A stretch of DNA of 64,000 bases. It comes from CAUYXS01 sp965248495. Its GTDB lineage: Bacteria > Chloroflexota > Dehalococcoidia > Lucifugimonadales > Australimonadaceae. Below the pieces are notes generated by a model. It was not told where the DNA came from and made no database searches. It worked only from the letters and a program-made list of their open reading frames with translations. The position numbers and the translations under genes were made by a program. Positions 57,015 to 64,000 of this stretch are shown here, piece after piece; positions within the stretch are counted from its first letter, which is position 1; each line of letters starts with the position of its first letter. The stretch lies in assembly GCA_965248495.1 (NCBI GenBank), contig CBDFJL010000003.1:1860001-1924000 (forward strand). The letters run 5' to 3'.

Positions 57015-57959
57015 ATGGCTCGACACGAGACACAGATGAACGAATACAGCGCCGACAGCCTCGACGAGCGGAAGGTCCACTTCGCCGACGTCGCGGGGGC
57101 GCGGACCCGCTACTACGAGGGTGGCCAGGGCCGGTCGCTCGCCCTCTTCCACGGCGGCCAGTACGGTCACCTTTATTCGCTCGACTCGTGGAGCCTCAAC
57201 ATCCCCGCATTTGAGCGCGATTTCCACGTGTTCGCAGTCGACAAGCTCGGCCAGGGCTTTACCGCCAACCCAGGGCGGGATGAGGACTACGCCTACGAGG
57301 CGCTCTTCGACCACTCAGTCCGTTTCCTCGAGGATATGGCGGCGGCGCCCTACGACCTCGTCGGGCACTCGCGCGCCGGGCTGTTGGTCGCTGACATCGC
57401 CTTGCGCCGGCCTGATCTCGTCGGGAAGTTGGTATTGGTGGATACCAACACACTGGCACCGACGAGTCCCTACATCCCACCAGGCAGCTTCTACGAGAGC
57501 CTTCCGTCGTACGCGGCCTACCACCCGCCGGCCGTCTCGGGCCCGCTGACGATCGAGAGCGTTCGCACCGAGCCCATCGCGCAGTCGTATTCGAGGGCGA
57601 GCGTCACGGAGGACTACATCCGCCGCATGTGGGAGATCGCGCAGCTTCCACAGGTCGACGAGGCACGACGGCGCATGGCCACCCTCAACGCGAGCACGTG
57701 GCTGCCAAGCATGAACCGGTGGAAGCAAGAAGTGCTCAAGACGGTGGACGAGTCCGGGCTCCCGGTGCCAACGTTACTGGTCTGGGGCGCGAACGACCTG
57801 TCGGCACCCCTCCCCGTGTCCGGTTACCAGCTGTACGAGCGGATCGCGCGGACGACCGCCGACGTGGAGTTCACCGTCCTCAACCACGCCGGTCATTACT
57901 GCTTCCGCGATCAGCCGCGCAAGTTCAACAGGGCCGTGCGCAGCTTCCTGCTCGACTAG
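57015..57959 (+). CDS. alpha/beta hydrolase
   Basis: A 314-residue alpha/beta hydrolase with the oxyanion motif LALFHGGQYGHLYS, nucleophile elbow LVGHSRAG (serine about residue 121), an acid in LLVWGANDLSAPLP and catalytic histidine in LNHAGHYCFRDQP. It resembles meta-cleavage-product hydrolases and haloperoxidase-like lipases in general shape. The start is unsure: ATG 57015 or 57036, neither with a good ribosome site. Its stop overlaps that of the convergent VOC dioxygenase at 57956, which might be its functional partner. Confidence 0.82.
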   Translation: MARHETQMNEYSADSLDERKVHFADVAGARTRYYEGGQGRSLALFHGGQYGHLYSLDSWSLNIPAFERDFHVFAVDKLGQGFTANPGRDEDYAYEALFDHSVRFLEDMAAAPYDLVGHSRAGLLVADIALRRPDLVGKLVLVDTNTLAPTSPYIPPGSFYESLPSYAAYHPPAVSGPLTIESVRTEPIAQSYSRASVTEDYIRRMWEIAQLPQVDEARRRMATLNASTWLPSMNRWKQEVLKTVDESGLPVPTLLVWGANDLSAPLPVSGYQLYERIARTTADVEFTVLNHAGHYCFRDQPRKFNRAVRSFLLD

Positions 57960-58843
57960 CCGGCGGGCACCTCGCGGGCAGCGGGCTGGTGGCCCCAGAT
58001 GGCCGGCGAGACGTGCTTCTGCACCACCCACGTGGAATCGTCGATCAGACGAGCGCCCCAGCCGTACTCAATGTCGAACCCTGAGGGGCTCTGCATGTAG
58101 AACGAGAACATGTGGTCGTTCGTGTGCCGGCCCAACTCGAGCGACAGCGGCGTGCCGTGCTCCTTGCAGCGGTGGTAGGCGAGCCCGACGTCATCGAGGC
58201 TCGTGACCTGGAGCATGATGTGCTGCAAATGCTTCGGCGTTCTCGCTTCCATGATCGCTATCGAGTGGTGGCGCGGGTTGCAGTGGAAGAAGACCGCGTC
58301 GCCCATCCCTTTGATGGTGATGTAGTCGCTGATCTTGAAGCCGAGGACGTCGCGGTAGAACTCCGTGGCCTGCTGCAGGTTCTGCTGAAACAGGATCATG
58401 TGGCCCACGCCAAGCGCGCCTGTGTTGAAACCGCTGATCGGCGTCGTGGGATGGAAGGGCCGCTCCCATAGCACCAGCGGGCCATGGAAGATCTCGATGG
58501 GCGCCCCTCCCGACTCGCGGAGCTTGATAAGGCGAACAACCTTTCGGTGCTCGGCCTCCTCGGGCGTGCCCTCTTCGAAGGTGACGCCGTGCTTCGTCAA
58601 GCGCGCGGCCATCTCGTCGAGCGCTTCGGAGGTGGGCACCTCCCATCCGACGAAGACGACATCATCCTCACCCGTCGGCGTGAGGGCGAGGCGGTGGTGG
58701 TGCTCGTCCATCCGCAGGTAGACGGTGCCGTCCGGCCCTTCTTCGCTCTCCTGCAAGCCAAGCACGCCAGTCGTCGCGAACGCCCGCCAGCGGGGCATAT
58801 CCGAGACGCCGATGCCTATGTATCCGAGTCCGGAGATTCCCAT
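57956..58843 (-). CDS. type I extradiol dioxygenase (VOC superfamily)
   Basis: A 295-residue protein with two VOC domains, starting MGISGLGYIGIGVSDMPRWRAF. Likely metal ligands lie in the second domain: histidine in LGVGHMILF (about residue 148), histidine in HLQHIMLQV (about 210) and glutamate in GFDIEYGWG (about 261). GGGAGGG precedes ATG 58841-58843. This is the 2,3-dihydroxybiphenyl 1,2-dioxygenase type and is a distant paralogue of the gene at 31263. It may cleave the product of one of the three tandem Rieske oxygenases nearby (inference). Confidence 0.87.
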   Translation of the reverse strand: MGISGLGYIGIGVSDMPRWRAFATTGVLGLQESEEGPDGTVYLRMDEHHHRLALTPTGEDDVVFVGWEVPTSEALDEMAARLTKHGVTFEEGTPEEAEHRKVVRLIKLRESGGAPIEIFHGPLVLWERPFHPTTPISGFNTGALGVGHMILFQQNLQQATEFYRDVLGFKISDYITIKGMGDAVFFHCNPRHHSIAIMEARTPKHLQHIMLQVTSLDDVGLAYHRCKEHGTPLSLELGRHTNDHMFSFYMQSPSGFDIEYGWGARLIDDSTWVVQKHVSPAIWGHQPAAREVPAG

Positions 58844-58975
58844 GCTACCCTCCCGGTTTGGTCTAGCTGCGCCCGATCGCCGCACTGTGCGGCGACTTGT
58901 TCGCCGCGAGCGCAAGTCTACCCTTTGTCAGCCTTCGTGGCGCGTACCGCTTCGCAGTTGTGCTAAGTTATAGCC

Positions 58976-59338
58976 GTGCGAACGCCCACATTGATACCGG
59001 TCCCCGCGCTGAACAACAACGTTGGCAACGACAGCGCCGCGCTCGCCGCTCAGTGCGCGCGCAACCTGCTGGAGCTTCGCGCCCTCACTGGTGAGACCCA
59101 GAAGCAGCTGGCACAACGGCTAGGCATGACCGAGTCAATGATTTCGCGTCTGGAGCGTGGTGATCACGTGCCGAGCCTCAGGACCCTCTGCCGCGTCGCC
59201 GACGCCTTTGGGAAGCGCTTGGAGATCGTGTTCCACGAGCATGAGCACGCGCACGCCGATGGTACGAGCCATTTGCATGCGCACAGCCACGGGGATGGGC
59301 CCCACCAACATCGGCACGAGGACGACCATGAAGAATGA
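58976..59338 (+). CDS. XRE-family regulator with His-rich C-terminal tail
   Basis: A 120-residue protein from GTG 58976. A helix-turn-helix of the XRE/Cro type occupies about residues 30-75 (TQKQLAQRLGMTESMISRLERG, then PSLRTLCRVADAFGKRLEIVF). The last 34 residues contain 12 histidines, many in H-x-H pairs, with acidic residues, an obvious metal-binding tail. The gene overlaps the CDF exporter by 11 bp, so the protein probably senses zinc or a similar metal through its tail and controls the exporter. I know no standard family with this exact combination. Confidence 0.85.
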   Translation: MRTPTLIPVPALNNNVGNDSAALAAQCARNLLELRALTGETQKQLAQRLGMTESMISRLERGDHVPSLRTLCRVADAFGKRLEIVFHEHEHAHADGTSHLHAHSHGDGPHQHRHEDDHEE

Positions 59339-60338
59339 TGACCACGGGCACGGCCACAGCCACGGCGGTGACGGGGGGCACGGGCATACTCACGGAGTCG
59401 TCGACCCATCGATCCTCACGACGAGCCGGGGCATTTGGGCGATCAAGTGGTCGTTCGTGGGGCTGGCCATCACCGCTGCGATTCAGATCGTCATCGTGGT
59501 TCTCTCGGGCAGCGTCGCGTTGTTGGCAGACACCATTCACAACGTCGGCGATGCTCTAACCGCCGTGCCGCTGTGGATCGCGTTCCTGTTCGCGCGCCGC
59601 CCTCCGAGCCGGCAGTTCAACTACGGGTTCGGCCGGGTCGAAGACCTGGCGGGCGCGGTCATCGTCTTCGTGATCCTCTTCAGCGCGGTGGCAGCCGGCT
59701 ACACAGCAATTGACAGATTGCTGAACCCACGCGACGTCACGTTCCTGTGGGCCGTCGCAGCGGCCGGCGGTGCCGGCTTCATTGGGAACGAAGCGGTCGC
59801 GATCTTCCGCATTCGTATAGGGCGGGAGATCAACAGTGCGGCGCTCGTGGCCGATGGCTACCACGCGCGGGTCGATGGTTTCACGAGCCTCGCGGTCCTC
59901 GGCGGGGCTATCGCGATCTGGTCAGGGTTCCCGATAGCCGACCCCATCGTGGGTCTCGTTATCACCGCGCTCATCGCCAAGATCGTCTGGGACTCGGCAA
60001 AGTCGGTGTTCACGCGCATGTTGGACGGCGTAGAGCCGGCGACTCTGGACGAGGTCTCACACGAGGCTGGCCATGTGGACGGGGTCTGGAGCGTGACCTA
60101 CACGCGGGCGAGATGGGTCGGGCACCGTCTCCACGCGGAGGTCCACGTGACGGCAGCCGGCAGCCCGTCGCTCGCCGAGGCCCACGAGCTGGGGACGGAG
60201 GTGTCGCACGCCCTCAGCCACGCGATTTCCTACCTGGGCGATGTCGTCGTCCACGTCGACCCGCTTGGGAAGCCGGGCATCGCCCACCACCGGACCGCCG
60301 CGCACGAGCACGACGGCCTGGCCCTCCACGGCCACTGA
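59328..60338 (+). CDS. cation diffusion facilitator (CDF) family metal exporter
   Basis: A 336-residue exporter of Zn2+/Cd2+/Co2+-type ions from ATG 59328. The N-terminus has seven histidines in 22 residues. Six membrane segments follow, with transport-site motifs LLADTIHNVGDAL (helix 2, D-x3-H and following H-x3-D) and VADGYHARVDGFTSLAV (helix 5, H-x3-D). A cytoplasmic C-terminal domain binds metal (RLHAEVHV) and ends in another His-rich stretch. The start overlaps the regulator gene by 11 bp, which implies coupled expression. Confidence 0.93.
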   Translation: MKNDDHGHGHSHGGDGGHGHTHGVVDPSILTTSRGIWAIKWSFVGLAITAAIQIVIVVLSGSVALLADTIHNVGDALTAVPLWIAFLFARRPPSRQFNYGFGRVEDLAGAVIVFVILFSAVAAGYTAIDRLLNPRDVTFLWAVAAAGGAGFIGNEAVAIFRIRIGREINSAALVADGYHARVDGFTSLAVLGGAIAIWSGFPIADPIVGLVITALIAKIVWDSAKSVFTRMLDGVEPATLDEVSHEAGHVDGVWSVTYTRARWVGHRLHAEVHVTAAGSPSLAEAHELGTEVSHALSHAISYLGDVVVHVDPLGKPGIAHHRTAAHEHDGLALHGH

Positions 60339-60495
60339 CCTTCAGCGCCCCACGCGCCCTCGACCTTTCGCGCCGGCCGGTCAGGTCGAAGCCGCTAGAC
60401 ATACCGTCTGTGACCCAGACGATGGGCGATGAGAAACGGGCCGGTGCTTGGATGGTGAACCAGAAGCCCCTTGGGAGCTCAGCGAGGAGGCCAGC

Positions 60496-61551
60496 GTGGC
60501 TGCAGTCCGGGTAGGAGTCGTTGGCGTCGGGTTCGGCACGACGGTCCACATCCCAGCCTTCCAATCGGAGGGGCTGGAGGTCGTCGCCGTATGCGCGCAG
60601 CACAGGGATCGCGCCGAGGCGGCGGCCCAGCGCTTCGGTATTTCGGGTCTCTACACCGACTACAGGGCAATGCTGGAGCATTCGGGCCTCGACGCGGTGA
60701 GCGTCGCGACCGGCGCGGGGCTCCACTACGAGATAACGCTGGCGGCGCTGGATTCCGGCAAGCACGTACTGTGCGAGAAACCGTTCACGGCGAACGCTGC
60801 CCAGGCCGCAGAGCTTGCCGCCAAGGCGGAGGCAAGCGGACTATCGGCGATGATCGCCCACGAGTTCCGTTTCGCCCCAGACCGAGCGTACATCAAGCAG
60901 CTCATTGACGAGGGCTATATCGGCGAGCCTCGCCACCTCGCGTTCACCCTCTTCATGTCGTTCCCGACGCGCCCCGGCGGCCCCTGCCCGCCGTCCATCG
61001 GGGGCGGAGGGGTTCTCGGGGCGCTCGGCTCCCACTACATCGACTGCATGAGAGACTGGTTCGGCGATATCACCGGGGTCTCGGGACGTGTCTTCGGGCA
61101 GCCTCCACAGGGCGTGCAGCTTGCCGACGCGAACAACGGATTTCAGTTCCAAGCAGACTTCTCCAATGGAGCGTGGGGCACTATGGCGTGTAGCTTCGGC
61201 TCCCCTCTAGGCCCCGGCGCGCGGCTGCAGGTATATGGAACGGAGGGTTCTCTTCACGCCGCGCAGCGTGGACCGAACCCGGAGCCGGGCGCCATGGTGC
61301 TGGGCGGAAGACCCGGCGAGCACGAGACGCTCGTTGAACTGCCTATACCGGATGCGTTGCGCCCGATCGACGACGACCGGGATGACCGGATGGCAGCATT
61401 CCGGTTGCTGGCACGACAGTTCGTCGAGGGCGTGGAGTCAGGGAAGTCGCCCCGGCCGAACTTCAACGACGGCCTCCAGGGCCAACGTGTCCTGGACGCT
61501 ATCCAGGAGTCCACCGTCAGCGGACGTCGCATCCCACTTCCTGTCGACTAG
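60496..61551 (+). CDS. Gfo/Idh/MocA-family oxidoreductase
   Basis: A 351-residue NAD(P)-dependent dehydrogenase. The Rossmann motif VGVVGVGFGTTVHIPAF is at residues 6-22, and the family motif CEKPF with its cofactor-side lysine is near 93-97. The C-terminal alpha/beta domain carries GGGGVLGALGSHYIDCMRDWF with the usual G-x-x-x-D/H..H-x2-D pattern of the active site. GTG 60496 is chosen for its AGGAGG; an earlier in-frame ATG at 60448 lacks one. The substrate, often a sugar, inositol or biliverdin-like compound, is unknown. Confidence 0.88.
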   Translation: MAAVRVGVVGVGFGTTVHIPAFQSEGLEVVAVCAQHRDRAEAAAQRFGISGLYTDYRAMLEHSGLDAVSVATGAGLHYEITLAALDSGKHVLCEKPFTANAAQAAELAAKAEASGLSAMIAHEFRFAPDRAYIKQLIDEGYIGEPRHLAFTLFMSFPTRPGGPCPPSIGGGGVLGALGSHYIDCMRDWFGDITGVSGRVFGQPPQGVQLADANNGFQFQADFSNGAWGTMACSFGSPLGPGARLQVYGTEGSLHAAQRGPNPEPGAMVLGGRPGEHETLVELPIPDALRPIDDDRDDRMAAFRLLARQFVEGVESGKSPRPNFNDGLQGQRVLDAIQESTVSGRRIPLPVD

Positions 61552-61565
61552 GGTCGGCTGCGGCA

Positions 61566-61587
61566 GCACGCGGCGGACGCCGCGTGC
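61566..61587. terminator. hairpin between convergent genes
   Basis: GCACGCGGC, loop GGAC and GCCGCGTGC form a perfect 9-bp stem. It lies in the 92-bp gap between two converging genes and could serve both directions. No T-run follows on either strand. Confidence 0.5.
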
Positions 61588-61643
61588 GCGTGGGGCTAAC
61601 CGGCCTGCCTGACCGCGCGAACGACCCCGCCGATGGTCATCCG

Positions 61644-62831
61644 CTAACCGTAGAGCAGTAGTCCCGCTCGGAAGACCCTCGAGGACACGAAGAGCATCGC
61701 CATGCCGCCGGCCAGCGTTACGGCGAGGCTGCCGAGCGTTTCGATCCCCGAGACGTCCGACGAGCCGACAAGCTGAATCATGGTCGTGGGAGCGGTGAAC
61801 GGGATGAACGAGAGGACTCGGGCCAGCATTCCCGTTGGATCGCTCACGATCACGCTGCTCAAATACACGGGAACAATGGCGGGTAGCCCGAAGATGGCTG
61901 AAATGGGCCCTGCCTCCCTGACCGAAGTCACGGCGGAGCCGATGCCCGCAAAGGTGACGGCGAAGAGGAAGTAGCCGGCCAGGAAGAACGCAGCGAGAAC
62001 GACGAGCGTTGACGGCGCGACGACCAGCTCGCCCGCACTGGGGATCGCATCGAAGATGCGGGGCCCGATGATGGCGATCGAGGTGGCCCACACCACGGTC
62101 CCGATCAGGGCGGTCGTGCCCAACGCGAGCACTTTCCCCGCCATGAGCGCCGGCGGCGAGACCGAGGTCAGGAGCACTTCGACCATCCGGTTCTCCTTCT
62201 CCTCGGCCACGCTCTGCAACAACGCGCCGCTACTCAGGAAGATGGACATCAGCAGCAGCATGGCGAGGGCGATGGGAAGCAAGAACTCCGAGGCCTCGTC
62301 CTCTTCGGACAGCGTCCCATCTCCCCCAACATTGACCCGCGTGTAACTCGTGGGCGTGAGCACCCGGGCCAACAGCTGTGGGTCGAGCCGGTCGGCTATC
62401 AGCGACACGGTCAGAAAGCTGTCGAACGCGTCGCGGTTCGATTTACCGGCGAAAATCCCTCCTTTGGTCGAGAGCCACTCGACGCCGCCGGACTCCAAGA
62501 AGTCAGTCGCGACGACGAAGACGTGCTCGATCTTGAGATCATCGCTGAGCAGTGCCGCGAGCCCAGCCTCGCGATCTGGGAACCGGATGAGCTCGGGGAG
62601 CGCCTTTGACAGGGACTCGGAGAGGTCGATTTCGAGCAGCTCCCCGGAGAGGTCGACGAAGCCGACTGGGTTAGGCGCCTTGTCTTCTCGGTCGAGCAAC
62701 GGGACCAGGACGAGCGCGACAATCAGGAGGACCGGCACGATAGCGGTGGTCACCTGCCATCCGCGAAGTCGGATAGCGCGGCGGAACTCCTCGATGAAGA
62801 CGATCTGGGCTTCAGCTACCCTGTCGTGCAC
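61644..62831 (-). CDS. ABC-2 type transporter permease (NatB/YhaP-like)
   Basis: A 395-residue membrane protein with one N-terminal helix (ATIVPVLLIVALVLVPLL-like, about residues 30-50), a large extracytoplasmic domain (about 55-185) and about five more helices, which is the layout of NatB-type sodium or drug exporters. SVAEEKENRMVEVLLTSVSPPALMAGKVLALG (about 208-240) is the hallmark of the family. GTG 62829-62831 (GAGGTGA upstream) overlaps the ATPase stop by 20 bp. The ATPase partner carries a frameshift, so whether the exporter works depends on that reading. Confidence 0.88.
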   Translation of the reverse strand: MHDRVAEAQIVFIEEFRRAIRLRGWQVTTAIVPVLLIVALVLVPLLDREDKAPNPVGFVDLSGELLEIDLSESLSKALPELIRFPDREAGLAALLSDDLKIEHVFVVATDFLESGGVEWLSTKGGIFAGKSNRDAFDSFLTVSLIADRLDPQLLARVLTPTSYTRVNVGGDGTLSEEDEASEFLLPIALAMLLLMSIFLSSGALLQSVAEEKENRMVEVLLTSVSPPALMAGKVLALGTTALIGTVVWATSIAIIGPRIFDAIPSAGELVVAPSTLVVLAAFFLAGYFLFAVTFAGIGSAVTSVREAGPISAIFGLPAIVPVYLSSVIVSDPTGMLARVLSFIPFTAPTTMIQLVGSSDVSGIETLGSLAVTLAGGMAMLFVSSRVFRAGLLLYG

Positions 62832-63797
62832 GGCTCACCTCTTCGATAAAGACTTCGTTCAGCGTGGGCAACGCTACCTCGAACTTTTGGACCTCGATGC
62901 CAGCGTCGAGAAACGCGCGCAGGACCGTATCCGGGGTGGAGCCGACCTGTGATTGGTAGCTGTAGTGCCCGTTTGGGGATTGGACCGGGACGGCGCCGGG
63001 GATCGCATTGGGCTGGCGGTCCGCCACGACGGTAACCGTCTTGGCTCCCCGTGCCTGCTTCATTTCGAGGATCGACCCGTAGACCAGCACGTTTCCGTCC
63101 GCGATGAGGACCGCCCGCTCGCACATCTCCTCGACGTCCGACATGATGTGGGTGCTGAAGATGACCGCAGCGCCCGTGCCTGCTCCTCCCGGATGATCTC
63201 CTTCATCAGGACGACGTTGAGGGGGTCGAGCCCGCTGAACGGCTCGTCGAGAATAATCAGGTCAGGCCGGTGCAACAGGGCGCCGACGAACTGGACCAGC
63301 TGTGTCATGCCCCGAGACAGCCCTTGGACCTTCGCGCCAAGGTGCTCGGCGAGGCCGACCCGCGACATCAGTTCGGCCGCTCTGGCCTCCGCCTCAGTGG
63401 AGGTAAGGCCTTTGAGCCGACCTAAGTACCGCAAGACGTCCATGACTCGCGCCCGCTGGAACAACCCACGTTCTTCCGGTACGTAGCCGACTCGGCGTAG
63501 CACGCCGCGGGTGGGCGCGGAGCCCAGCATGCTCACGGACCCTGAGTCCGGCTTGATCAGATCGAGCGCCATGCGCATGGTCGTGGTCTTGCCTGACCCG
63601 TTGGGCCCCAGGAACCCGAACACCTCCCCCCGGTCCAGCTTGAACGACACGTCGTTGACAACGCGGCGCTCGCCGTACGTCTTGGTCAGCCCCCGCACCT
63701 GCAACGCGACGGACGGCGGCTCGCCCTCAGGCCGGTGGGCTGCCGTGCTCAGCTGACGATGATCGTTGTCCCCCGGCGATGCGGGTGTTCCACCCAT
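62812..63797 (-). pseudogene. ABC-2 exporter ATPase interrupted by a one-base frameshift
   Basis: The frame from ATG 63797 gives an ABC ATPase with Walker A GPNGSGKTT, a variant signature LSRGMTQLVQ and Walker B LIILDEPFSGLDP. Near 63175 it shifts: the text after EEQARA becomes nonsense, while the next frame begins with VIFSTHIMSDVEEMCERA, which is the family's H-loop, and continues to 62812 with a normal C-terminal domain. Adding one G to the GGG run (CCC at 63173-63175 on the plus strand) restores a continuous protein of about 328 residues. A homopolymer sequencing or assembly error is as likely as a real mutation. Confidence 0.85.
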
Positions 63798-64000
63798 AAG
63801 GGCTCCTCTATCTGCTACCTACTTCGACGAACTGCCCCATCCTCACGCCCGGCCACGGTTGTGACATCGCCCTGCTGGAGGAGGCGGCGATGCCATTAGG
63901 ATGAGCGGTGAGTCATCATCCGGCCGGCGCGCTACCTGAAGCGGAGCGCCGTCTATTTCGCTAGGACATCACGCCGAATTGTACGCGCCGTCCAGCCTCC

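Overview
The window is GC-rich, densely coded bacterial DNA with no rRNA, tRNA, CRISPR array or insertion sequence that I can recognise. Several substrate-binding lipoproteins have Thr/Pro-rich or repeated linkers after the lipobox. There is an F420-type (LLM) flavin oxidoreductase and an unusual number of Rieske oxygenases and iron-type ABC importers. Together these suggest a Chloroflexota bacterium of the SAR202/Dehalococcoidia kind. That placement is inference and no marker gene proves it.

Left part (1-25 kb). The window opens inside mutL (minus strand). Next to it is a small ArsC/Spx-type thioredoxin-fold gene (1295-1645, minus) whose first redox cysteine codon is an in-frame TGA. A perfect hairpin begins 16 nt after that TGA, so the gene is a candidate selenoprotein. 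Further on are an iron-type binding protein and permease pair, a FucU-like mutarotase, and egtD for hercynine synthesis (7068-8075). An RraA-like protein, an amidohydrolase, a class III extradiol dioxygenase and a second iron-type importer pair follow. The centre of interest is 15.3-23.7 kb: a flavin disulfide reductase, a senA-like EgtB homologue (16948-18246), a senB-like glycosyltransferase (18292-19248), a PhnCDE-type ABC importer whose binding protein resembles the 'putative selenate' subfamily (19255-22634), and a divergent LysR regulator with a clear LysR box. Together with EgtD and the candidate selenoprotein this looks like a selenium uptake and selenoneine biosynthesis locus. SelD/SenC, SelA, SelB and tRNA-Sec are not in the window.

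Middle part (25-48 kb). A fused TRAP permease, an SDR and an M20-type hydrolase (both with altered catalytic motifs) are followed by a large aromatic meta-cleavage region. This holds type I extradiol (VOC) dioxygenase, meta-cleavage-product hydrolases, two Rieske alpha/beta pairs, LLM oxidoreductase, MmgE/PrpD, isochorismatase-like hydrolase, 2-hydroxypentadienoate-type hydratase, an MFS transporter, a split ThDP decarboxylase and an orphan molybdopterin hydroxylase large subunit. The interval 30016-30694 (679 bp) has no convincing intact gene, only a cysteine-rich coding remnant.

Right part (48-64 kb). One apparent minus-strand operon carries three tandem Rieske oxygenase paralogues followed by a complete iron/polyamine-type ABC importer. 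Beyond it are another alpha/beta hydrolase, a VOC dioxygenase, a His-tailed XRE regulator overlapping a CDF metal exporter, a Gfo/Idh/MocA oxidoreductase, and an ABC-2 exporter whose ATPase carries a one-base frameshift. I see no gene in 63798-64000.
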